Assembly: GCA_022836615.1 (NCBI GenBank)
Contig: MU405338.1
Coordinates: 1-64,000 of the forward strand
Source: Annulohypoxylon bovei var. microspora
Lineage: Eukaryota; Ascomycota; Sordariomycetes; Xylariales; Hypoxylaceae
Direction: 5' to 3'
Length of the DNA: 64,000 nt
Position numbers and translations under genes: made by a program. This document shows positions 34,001-43,257 of this stretch, in pieces (position 1 is the stretch's first letter; each line of letters opens with the position of its first letter). Under the pieces are notes generated by a model, which was not told where the DNA came from, made no database searches, and was given only the letters and a program-made list of their open reading frames with translations.

Positions 34001-34972
34001 CAGATTTTAACATGTCCGGTTCATAGCATAGCGAGGCCAGGTCGACCATGGAGAGACCAATGGTATTCTGACCATTACACAGAATGGTGAGTAGACCGTA
34101 GAATACCCTTCAAAGTAAAAATGCTAATCAGGAGCGCTAGGTATGATGGCTTTATGCAATCAAAGAACGTGAACTGCCAGGCCGATGAATATCCACCTGC
34201 TGCGTTTAAGCAAGGCGAAATGTATCCCAAGCAATACATCCGGTTTGCTCCGGGATCCCAAAACGGAGGTGCAGGTTCTCTGTTCAGGTTGAATTTCTGT
34301 AGGTACGACAGCCGGGGCAACCTCCCCGTCGCAACAGTCAACACAAGATATGTCAGCGACCGAACGGAAGGAGGCTACAAAAGAAGAGTCATCGAATATT
34401 CTGCGCGAACTACCCGCAGCGCCGTCAAAATCGATTTTGACAATGCTGTTGTAGGTCCCGCAGGTGACCAGTGGGGCCTGGAAGCAAACCCTTGTTGGCC
34501 GAGTGTGCTCTTATATGATCCTGGTTTCGCTTTGCTCACAGATGACGCATATTATGCTGCGTTCAGAGGAGCTCAGACATATGCCAAGAACAACTACAAG
34601 TCTGAAATTCCGCAAGATGTGCTTCTTAATAACCAACCCAGACAAGGATACAGGAAACGCGACAAGGGTTCCCATGACCTAGATCCCGATGCTTGGGTAG
34701 TCGACGAAGGAAACAGTACTCGGCGTGTCACAGATGAAGAGTTAAGAGGAGAATTGGGTATTCTGCGATGCAATTCGGCTGACTGTCATGAAGAGATGCA
34801 GGTATTGGATATTGATACTGCGCTCGTCGTGCAGCCCGAGGCGACCGGATACCATCAAATACAGACTGCGATCGCATCCACGACAAGCGTGGTCACTGCT
34901 CCGACAAGCAGCACTTCTGCTACTAGCGGTGCTCGTGGTATACCTGCACAGCCACTGGCAACAGGTTTGTGA
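31024..34972 (+). CDS. Killer-toxin-like GH18 chitinase (class V, subgroup C) with hevein modules and NucA/NucB-like C-terminus
   Basis: Hydrolyses chitin outside the cell. Eleven exons (31024-31337, 31400-31556, 31607-31924, 31979-32154, 32204-32369, 32421-32672, 32725-32966, 33108-33229, 33280-33552, 33621-34086, 34141-34972) sum to 1105 residues in one frame. Order: signal peptide 1-24; two hevein-type (CBM18) modules at about 45-75 and 83-122 (NVCCSEFGFCGS); GH18 barrel from about 133 (RTIGYYESWAS) to about 500. The catalytic motif DGLDIDW|E is split by an intron at residues 263/264. Next are a Cys-rich segment (RNLCCNDGTTMGKCQW), an Ala-rich helix and a linker. The last exon has a DEYPPAAF motif near 844 followed by RFAPGSQNGGAGSLF, resembling the NucA/NucB nuclease core. 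No LysM is seen inside it; that role lies with the divergent neighbour. The yeast zymocin alpha/beta subunit is the classical relative. Confidence 0.88.
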
Positions 34973-35127
34973 TAGACAAGATTCAGGCGGTAGCTCAATC
35001 CAGTCACATGCCACTCCCGGCAAAAATAGTCGTTGTCAGCCCGCATATAGAAATCTCCGAATAGAGATACTTGCTTTCGATTTCAAACGTAGTGAAATCT
35101 CATATCAGCCCTTAGCTCGTTTGTCTT

Positions 35128-36015
35128 TTAGTCAAAAAGTGCCGCGTCTGGATTCGCTTCATCCATCAGCCGCCTGTCCTCTGCGTCCTTGGTCCTCTCC
35201 AACTCTAACAATTCGACTCTACATCGATCCTTGTCGAAGTGATCCGGCCATCCGTAGCGGAGATATGTGTTGTAAACATCCGCTGCATGTCTCTTTGCTC
35301 TTATCCTCGTTTCACGCCATGACCTATCGAATTCACTCTCCTGGTCGTAGTTCTGGGCATAGCTGTCGTCATCTTCAGGATGCCACGGCTCCAGCTGTCC
35401 TTGTTGTAAAAGTTCGTCTTCCTCAACACTAGACTCGGCTCGACTATAAAATCTACCCGTCGTCGGCTGACTAATCGTGTTTGGAACTAGCATCCAAATC
35501 AAGTTTTCATACTTCCGCGTCCAACTGTCCAATAATTCTATGACTGGTGTTGTGCGGTGAGCTTTCCAGTTCTCGGATTCGGGCAGTGCTTCATATTCCT
35601 CGTAAGGTACTACGATGTGCGACCCAGTGTTAGAGAACTCAGATATGGTGCCTTCGTGAGTGTCGAGAATTAAAGATATGCCTTCTCGGTCAAGACTGTG
35701 TGTGAGATAAACGCAGTGGGCTGGGAGAGGGTAGACTTCTTCCTGGGTGTTTAGGCTATTAGGGTCAGAGTAACAGATCGGAATTGTTTCCCAGTGGATG
35801 AGGAGCCTTTCATATGGTTTCTCCAAATGGAGATATGGGAGGTGGTGAAGTAAGTCTAGGACAGTCCCATTTTTGCCTTGGATGTTAATGGAGTCCCAAC
35901 CATTTAAAGGTGGCAAAATCAATACATTATCGTTTATATATGGGTGCTTTATAACTTGTCGATATAATCTCAAGACGGCATCAATGGTCTCATCGCGGGA
36001 GTACATCTTAGTCAA
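35128..36015 (-). CDS. Conserved fungal protein of unknown function
   Basis: A single exon of 295 residues with good coding character, convergent with the chitinase (156 bp between stops). I do not recognise a named domain. Visible features: a N-terminal helical part (IDAVLRLYRQVIKHPYI), an Asn/Gly turn (NVLILPPLNGWDSI), a stretch with PLPAHCVYL and ILDTHEGTISEF, an aromatic-rich centre (ALPESENWKAH...IWML) and a charged C-terminus (RSWRETRIRAKRHAADVYNTYLRYGWPDHF) likely to be alpha-helical. There is no signal peptide or membrane segment, so it is probably cytosolic. The layout weakly recalls SMI1/KNR4 (SUKH)-type proteins, but this is only an impression. Confidence 0.65.
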   Translation of the reverse strand: MTKMYSRDETIDAVLRLYRQVIKHPYINDNVLILPPLNGWDSINIQGKNGTVLDLLHHLPYLHLEKPYERLLIHWETIPICYSDPNSLNTQEEVYPLPAHCVYLTHSLDREGISLILDTHEGTISEFSNTGSHIVVPYEEYEALPESENWKAHRTTPVIELLDSWTRKYENLIWMLVPNTISQPTTGRFYSRAESSVEEDELLQQGQLEPWHPEDDDSYAQNYDQESEFDRSWRETRIRAKRHAADVYNTYLRYGWPDHFDKDRCRVELLELERTKDAEDRRLMDEANPDAALFD

Positions 36016-36617
36016 AGTCGTGTGTTATGTTAGTGAGTGAATGGTTGTTGTAAATGCTTTGGACAAATACGGGGCTTGGCTCATATTTAAATATTATTTT
36101 ATGAGGTTGCTGAGATCAGATTTAAGTGGGTATGAAGGTAGGGAGCAGGGAGCAGGGTGGCAGGGATCCTGGGAGTAATTGTTCCCCGGAAAATCGGACG
36201 ATGATCCACAGGTGCCTCATCATCCCGACCGTCCGACAAGGTGAACCCCAGAACAACCAATTACATATAGCACAGACATTATAGGTGGATATTAATAACA
36301 CCAATGAAACGAATATCCGCAATGGCGGATTCTACAGATGCGTTCCACAAGCGTCACCAGATTGCAAACACACAATAAGTTAGCATGGCTACACCTTGCG
36401 ATCGTGGTGCTTATTACCGTCATCTTCGAATCAGTGTTCTGCCTTTGTCCGCTCCACGTTACTTCAGTGCTTACCTACATACATATTTACATTGCCAGAT
36501 TTGCTTGATGGAGTACGCAGATCACGATCTATCAGATTTCGAGCTTTGGAGGTGTTGAATCGAATGGTATTTCCGTGTAAATCCACTGACAGCTTCTTGG
36601 CTATCTAGGTAGTTTTG
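36016..36617. other. Intergenic before the second AT-rich island
   Basis: About 600 bp. It should contain the promoter of the unknown gene to the left. Short ORFs on both strands have no features. Confidence 0.45.
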
Positions 36618-36618
36618 T

Positions 36619-36745
36619 GGATCCCCGATCTGAGGGTTTCCGCAGCAACGCTTGGACCACCTGCGGTGGCAAGCGTGGGCTGCTGAGATAACCTCAGATC
36701 GCGTGTAAATCTAGCTAGTTATGAAACCTAGATTAATCATAATGG
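36619..36745. repeat. Repeat family C, copy 1 (least eroded)
   Basis: Starts GATCCCCGATCTGAGGGTTT, then CCGCAGCAACGCTTGGACC and ACCTGCGGTGGCAAGCG. The same text recurs immediately at 36762 and, in its 3' part, at 38848. This copy keeps the most G and C. Confidence 0.75.
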
Positions 36746-36761
36746 AGGAAGAAAGTGATGT

Positions 36762-36960
36762 GGATCCCCAATCTGAGGGTTTCCGCAGCAACGCTTGGAC
36801 CACCTGCGGTGACAAGCGTTGGTTGCTAAGATAACCTTAAATCGTATATAAATTTAAATTAACTTTAAAACTTAAATTAATTAACAATTTATATATAAGT
36901 TTACCTTTATTAATATAAAATAACATTTATTATATATAAATAATATTTTATATAATTAAA
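36762..36960. repeat. Repeat family C, copy 2
   Basis: A near-identical start to copy 1 (GATCCCCAATCTGAGGGTTT), then progressively AT-converted (GATAACCTTAAATCGTATAT). Its 3' half matches 38848-38995. It marks the left edge of the second AT-rich island. Confidence 0.75.
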
Positions 36961-37640
36961 AAACTTAAACATATAAATAATTATTTACGTAAATAAAACG
37001 TTAATAATATAAATAAAATTTATTTTATTTATTTATATACTTTTTTTTTATATTATACCTTTAATTTTTTAAATTATATTTAAAATAATTAACTTTAATT
37101 TATTAAATGAATAAATAAATAAAAATAAAAACAAAGCGCTTATAAATATTATTAATTTTACCGGTATTTAAAAAAATTATAATAATTTAATTAATTAAAT
37201 TTATTAATAACTTAAATTATTAATTATTAATTAAATAAAAATAAATAAAAACTTAAATAAAAATATAAATATTAAGTTTAAATATATATTTAATTTAATA
37301 ATAAATTTTATAATAATTATAATAATTAAAAAATTAATTAATTAATTTAATTTATTATTTATTAAAACGAATTCATTAATATTTAAATTAAGTATTATAA
37401 TACTTAAATTAAATATTATAATATTCATTAATATAATAAATTAATTATTTATTAAATATATTATTAAATATATTAAAAACATTTATAAATTTATTAAATA
37501 TATTAAATATATTAACGAATTAATTAAAAAAAAAAAATAATAATTTAAATAATAACTTAAATATAATTAATAATATAATATAAGGCTTTTATAATTTATA
37601 ATTACATAATTTAAAAAAGTTAATGTTTTTAAATAAATAC
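36960..37640. repeat. Extreme AT-rich island core (RIP-like)
   Basis: Almost no G or C for about 680 bp, made of mixed TAAATA/TTAATT words. No coding potential. Together with flanking repeat C copies this looks like the interior of a RIP-destroyed transposon. Confidence 0.75.
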
Positions 37641-37728
37641 CCGAGTTTAACGAGGGTAATTGAACGGGTAAAGCTTTGGTGTGTTTTTTTTTTCCCTTTT
37701 TTCTCCATGGTCCATCCTTATCAAAAAT

Positions 37729-38640
37729 CTCCTATCGCGGTAATCCCGGATCTCCGGCGCTAAAAAGTGTGTAAACCCCGTTATCTCCAGAAAGGCCGTT
37801 ATGTCCACGGCGATTGATTGGGTGCATCCTCTCAGCGGTGGGGCCTTTCAACCAATCAGATCAACAGATCTCAGCTTTCGAGGTGGTCCGTTCGCGAGAA
37901 GGTGCGTTTCGACAAGATTCAGTTTTTCAGAAACGAAAAGCTTGTCAAAAGCTGGCTCTCGCGCACGGACCAGATGGGTGGCAGCCCTGACGAATTGATT
38001 ACCTAAGGCGCTTACCTAATTGACTCCTTTCAGTTCAGTTGGCCCTGATCTTCAACACAGCTTATATAAGTAAAAAAAAAAAAGACCCCTGATCTGAGAA
38101 GGTGGCCGAGGCGTTAGAAAGGTAGCTACGGGTGGCCACGGGTGGCTGAACGGGTGGCTACACGGGTGGCTTAAGGGGTGGTTCAACGGGAGGCTTAAGG
38201 GGTGGCTAGACGGGAGGCTCAACGGGTAGCTAGGCCGGGGGTTCAACAGGGGATACACGGGTGGTTAGACGGGTGGTTAAAGGGGTGGCTCAACAGGCGG
38301 CTAAACGGGTGGTTCAACGGGGGGCGGCACGGGTGGCTCCACGGGGTTCAACGGGTGGTTTGAAGGGTGGCTAAACGGGAGGCCCGGCGGGTGGCTTAAG
38401 GGTTCGATAAGGGGTGGCTTACGGGGTGGTTACAGCTGGTTTAACAGGTGGCAGCACGGGTGGCTAAAGGAAAGGCGTAAAGGGGAAGCTTAAAGGGTGG
38501 CTAAACGGGTGCGCGAACCGTGGTGGTGCGTGGTTTCGTCGCATGGTAAAAGAAATAAAAGTGTGAGATCGGGGAATCGAACCATCGACTTCCGGCTAAA
38601 CTCGGGATATTGTGCCACCCGAACGGGTGGCCTCGCGTAT
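37729..38640. repeat. Repeat family B, copy 2, expanded
   Basis: Begins CCTATCGCGGTAATCCCGGA, identical in order to 22603-22995 but less eroded and longer. An A-box-like GGTGGCCGAGGCGTTAGAAA sits at about 38101 and a reversed B box (GGAATCGAACC) at about 38571. Between them lies a minisatellite. After the B box both copies continue with TCCGGCTAAACTCGGGATA. Confidence 0.75.
38125..38512. repeat. Degenerate GGGTGGCT minisatellite
   Basis: More than 20 imperfect units of roughly 10-15 bp built on (A/G)CGGGTGGCT(A/C)A, e.g. ACGGGTGGCTAAACGGGTGG, fill this interval inside repeat B copy 2. Copy 1 carries only a trace of it. The G-rich strand is the plus strand, and runs of GGG/GG spaced by a few bases could form G-quadruplexes. 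Confidence 0.75.
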
Positions 38641-38847
38641 AATAATAACGATAATAACTTATTTTTAATATACGTAAACGATAATTACCTTATATAATTA
38701 TAATAATTATAAATAATTATAAACAAAATTAATAATAATTATAAAAAAAATTATGTTTATAATAATTAAGGATAATTATAATAAAAAAAAAAAATAATAT
38801 AAATCTTCGATTTAAAGATTTTTATAATAATACTTAAATCACTTATA

Positions 38848-38995
38848 ATGGTAAACGTTAGTTACTAAAATAACCTTAAATTGCGTATAAATTTAAGTTA
38901 ATTTTAAAACTTAGATTAATCAACAATTTACATATAAGTTTACCCTTACCAATATAAAATAATATTTATTACACATAAACGATATTCCGTACGAT
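38848..38995. repeat. Repeat family C, copy 3 (3' half)
   Basis: Matches the 3' half of copy 2 (GATAACCTTAAAT / AATAACCTTAAAT, TTAACAATTTA, AAGTTTACC, AATATAAAATAA). Lying 2.1 kb to the right in the same orientation, it makes copies 2 and 3 candidate long terminal repeats of one element. Confidence 0.65.
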
Positions 38996-39396
38996 TAGGG
39001 GGCTCGGACGCACAGTTTCAGCCTACAGACCCCTTTGATTACAACTTACCAGTCTTAATTAGTGTACCAGGTCTCAACGCACAAATAATGCTCTCAGCTA
39101 ATCAGAATCTAGCTTTTGTGGATTACAGTGGGTTATTAAGCAAGGTTGGATGTATTCAAACGGGTCGATAGACTTGGGTCGATTAAGAAAGTAGAAGAGT
39201 AACATAAATACCTACAAGCAATTCCGCAATATTGCGTTCAATCAACGGTCTTCACCATATCACAGTAACTACCTACCTACCTAGGCATCTAGGTATTTAA
39301 ATTCATCCAGGTCTAGGACCGACTTGAAAGTCCCTGTCTCCTATCTCAAATCTGCCCCTTTCTTTTGACAACTTATGTTGTGACTATTCCTTCAAA

Positions 39397-41224
39397 ATGG
39401 ACTACACGGAATTCTTAACACTCCACCATCTAATCATATCCCTTTCTATTTCCTCAGGCGTATGGGTGACGTATCAACTACTCACTCTGCTATATAACTT
39501 ATCACCACTTCATCCATTAAACCATATCCCGGGGCCCTGGCTTGCAAGGGGGACGTATCTCCCCGAGTTCTACTATGATCTGATCAAGTATGGCCGATAT
39601 ACAAAACAGATCCAGAAGTTGCACGAAAAATATGGTAACAGTTAGAACCAGGACGAATCATTGGGGTAATGTAACTGACAGATAATGCTAGGACCTATCG
39701 TCCGTATCAGCCCTGACGAGGTACACTGCAGTGACATAAACTTCGTCGACGAGATTTACGCTGTTGGTAATCGCAAACGAAACAAGCCACTACATCTGAT
39801 TAGCGGCTCAGCGCATACCGAGTCCGGGTTTGGCACCATGGATCACAACTTGCACAAGCTTCGCCGAGGACCCGTGGCCAAGTTCTTCTCCCGGGGCATG
39901 ATCTCGCGGTTGGAAGACGACATCCACAGACTAGCTCAAGTTCTCTGCGATAAATTATTACTTACTTGCGACAGCCCAACCGATGTTGTTGTGGCATATA
40001 GTTGCTTCGCTTCAGATGCCATCTCGTCTTACTGCTTTGGCGAGAGCTTCGGCTTCTTGGATCAAAAGGGATGGTACCCTAACTTTCATGTTCCCGAGAT
40101 CGCCATACTTAAGCCTGTATTCGCCCTTCGGTTTTTCCCCATCCTTAGACACTTGTTCGGTCTCGGTGATTAGTTCGTTACCCCTTTTCTACACGATGTG
40201 TCGACTATTAAGTTTTCTAACAAATACAAGTTTGGTGGACTACCTTCCCGCTGATTTTTCACTCCTTATACGAACTCTTAGAATCGACATGCCAAAGAAG
40301 ATCAAAAGCATACAGGCTGAACTCGACTCGGGAGTAGTGAGAGACCGTCCTACTATATTCAATACTTTGCTGCAATTACCACCCGACCAGAAAAATGCAC
40401 TCGATCTATCTGATGAAGCAGCAGCCCTTCTTGGCGCAGGATCGATAACTGCAAGCTGGACCCTTGCTCTCATCACATTCTACCTGCTCACGAAGCCTGA
40501 GCTTCTTACAAGATTAACGGAAGAACTAGAGCGTGCCGTTAGTGATCCTCGACATCTACCAACCTTGACTGTTCTAGAGGGTCTACCTTATCTATCAGGG
40601 GTCGTTCAAGAAGGATTGCGTCTTTCATACGGTAATTTGGGGAACCTTCCCCCTTTCTTTTATCTGATTAGAGGGTAATTTTAATTTGCTAATGTCTCGT
40701 GTTATAGGCGTATCCGCTCGTTCACCACGCGTCGCAACTGAAGAGAACTTGGTATACCGTGGCGAATGGAATAAAAAGCCAGTAGAGTACGTTATCCCTA
40801 AAGGTTATGCCATCGGCATGTCATGTGTTATGTCCCATCATAATGAAGACATATTCCCCGAATCTCACTCTTTCATCCCGGAGCGTTGGATGGATGTCAA
40901 CAACAGAAAGAACCTCGATCGCGGCATGTTCGCGTTCTCTAAGGGTAGCCGGTCCTGTCTAGGAATGAAGTAAGCTGCCCTTTCTTTACCTCCCGGGGCT
41001 TTGTTTCGATCGGATTTACGGGAATGAAATTTTTCTAACGAAACCCACGAAGCCTTGCATTATGCGAACTATACGTAGCGTTGGCAGCGCTTACTTTACG
41101 CGTCTTTCCACACGCACGCCTTTTCGAAACGACGGAGGAAGACATAATTTACGATCACGACATGTTTGTGCCTATGCCCAAGGCTGGAAGTGAAGGGGTG
41201 AGGATAACCATCACGGCAAATTAG
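39397..41224 (+). CDS. Cytochrome P450 (microsomal), one atypical splice junction
   Basis: A membrane-anchored haem monooxygenase. Exons: 39397-39634, 39692-about 40154, 40231-40631, 40708-40969 and 41053-41224, about 511 residues. Visible parts are an N-terminal hydrophobic anchor, the proline hinge HIPGPWLA, a C-helix region (HNLHKLRRGPVAKFFS, where Trp is usual), the I-helix GAGSITASW, ExxR as EGLR split by an intron after LSYG, the PERW motif and the haem loop FSKGSRSCLGM. The tail ends GVRITITAN. Introns 1, 3 and 4 are clean. The junction after exon 2 is not: normal-looking donors near 40160-40166 give the wrong phase, and only a weak GTTCGG donor at 40155 keeps frame to the well-supported acceptor at 40230 (branch TTCTAAC). 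Either that donor is used or there is a one-base frameshift. The dead P450 at 11-12.8 kb looks related. Confidence 0.8.
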
Positions 41225-41727
41225 GTGTTCTTCTTAACCCGTAACTTTCATCCTTATCGTACCATTTACAGTCTGCCGTGCCAGAAGTAAAAAAGTATTA
41301 TTAAATCCGCGAATAGGGTCTAGAAACGTACCTAACCTTCGTCTCAAAAATAAGAAGCACGCTTGAGTGCTCCCACTAAATTTCTGACTTCCTGTATGAG
41401 ATCCGGATCTTGAAGTCGATGTTACTTTGGCTATAGTCCTTGTAGTAGGTGGTGAGATAAGGTGGTGGGTATTCAAGAAGTGACAATAAAGTGGGTCGAT
41501 AAAAGGGGGGAGAGTACATAATGACAAGGGAAGCAGGAAGGCTATCTAGGTTACCTGTGCAAGGAATGTGAACTATAACATTTCAATCAAGATGATCATT
41601 TTAATATATACCTAACCATTGCGTAGTTTATGGATTACCTTTATCTTGCTAGATATAATCGTTGTGAGATTCCTACCCCTTTTCTTCCAAGCGCTCTCTA
41701 CCCAGGTACTTGGACCTACCTACCAAA
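41225..41727. other. 3' intergenic region between convergent genes
   Basis: About 500 bp with no supported gene. A 97-codon minus-strand ORF has no features. Confidence 0.45.
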
Positions 41728-42096
41728 TCAAAATGTCGCCCCTTTCAACTCCTCATCAAACGTACACCAATCCCGAACCTCCTCGACGTAGTCCAAGCTC
41801 ATAAAGAAGAGAGAGCCCTTTTTTATCGGCGCCATATCGAGGCACTTCTCCATCTGCAAGGGCAGGGCGTCGGCTCTCAGTTTATCGCACTTGCGATACG
41901 GGGTCTTGAAGGACGTGTTCCGCGCGAACTTACCTGAGGGCCACTGCGCCTCCGCGGTGCCGTCGAGAGATGTCTCTAATTCTCCTAGGCTCGGCTTCTT
42001 CCGGCTGGCCGCTTCTTCGAGTCGGAGCGCTGCGTCTCTCTGCGCCTCGCGCACGGCTGCCTTCTCGCCGGCGATTCCTCTGTTGAAGCGTGCCAT
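41728..42096 (-). CDS. Small hydrophilic protein, unknown
   Basis: A 122-residue single-exon ORF with strong coding character (no overlapping plausible frame, GC-rich third positions). The N-terminal half is Ala/Arg/Glu-rich and probably helical (GEKAAVREAQRDAALRLEEA), followed by a basic, Cys-containing middle (KTPYRKCDKLRADALPL) and an acidic, aromatic C-terminus (SLDYVEEVRDWCTFDEEL). No signal peptide or membrane segment. A GTAAGT motif near codon 58 could be a donor, so the C-terminal half is less certain. I do not recognise the family. Confidence 0.5.
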   Translation of the reverse strand: MARFNRGIAGEKAAVREAQRDAALRLEEAASRKKPSLGELETSLDGTAEAQWPSGKFARNTSFKTPYRKCDKLRADALPLQMEKCLDMAPIKKGSLFFMSLDYVEEVRDWCTFDEELKGATF

Positions 42097-43257
42097 TATT
42101 GAATTATTCTTTCTTCTTACCGTATACTAACCTCTTCGGGATATGGGAGAGCCGAGGAAATTCTTATGATTTTACGCTTGAGTGATGTTGTACATCAGAG
42201 TGTATTGTAAATCGAAGCCGACAAGTTAGCAGGCCACGGAGATTCTTGATTCATTAACAGTTATCCATAGAAACCACTGGAAGAATGTTGGACGTAAATA
42301 CTTAAGATATATGCCGCCGGTTAACAAACGCCATTGTGTAGGTGCTCAAAGAGAATGGTATAATGTATTGTTCTCTAACGCCAGCTGGGCTAATAAAGAC
42401 CTTTGTTTTTGATGTTCGGTCGAGGTCGACCTATCTACTTAGGTGATAACTAGGTAGGTAGATATGAATTAGATAGGTAGATACCTAGGTAGATATTAAC
42501 TACATACTGGGCTACCTCATATGATGCACAACCTTGAAACTACAGGTATCGTAAATCATAGGTATGCAGCCTCACTCTCAGCTCTACATCCTAATTAATT
42601 AACTCGCGATAGATGATCTTCACCTCTGGTGGAATAGCTGTCTTCATATTCATATATATAAGATAGAAAAATAGTGTAAGGTATATGCGAAGAAATCAGC
42701 AATTGTCATTAGATCATCACGACATCCCACCATAAGCCAAACCCTCAAAGTGAGATTCGGACGACAAGCAAATAATGGACCTAAACGAACGATGAATAAC
42801 ATCATCAAACCTATAGCTCAGGCCTTAGAAACAGGCCTAGCATTTGACCAAATTGTCCACAATTAACTCCCCCTTGATCCCCGCCAGCACCAGAAGTTTG
42901 CTCGAAAGATTGAGCAGAACGCCTTACACCCATCTATGACATAATCTCATGAACATCATGTTTAGTGCGATCTTTAGGCTTAGGCAATTCAATTAAATAA
43001 AACCACACTGTGATCAGTTCCTAACGCCAAGGCTGATATTGCTCGCCCGTTTATTTTCTCCTAGGTCGATCACCCGAAAACTACCCCTTAACTGGGCGCA
43101 TATATCAAATGGGACCGGTAAACCCAGAGCAGCGATTATGTGAGGGTTGCGAGCATAGCCCTCATCAAGCCAGGTGGGGGACCTATTAGAAAATTAATGT
43201 CAGCCAAGTTACTTCTATATACAATTCGTAGTTCAAGGCGAGGAAGCGCACCTTCAC
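42097..43257. other. Intergenic with TAGGTA repeats, no supported gene
   Basis: 1.16 kb. A dense run of TAGGTAGGTAGATA / TACCTAGGTAGATA lies at about 42433-42495. The rest shows no ORF of interest. It should hold the promoter of the small protein and the terminator of the DUF8035 gene. Confidence 0.5.

Noticed and set aside
38125..38512. CRISPR array
   Set aside because: The units are short, degenerate, contiguous and without unique spacers; it is a eukaryotic minisatellite.
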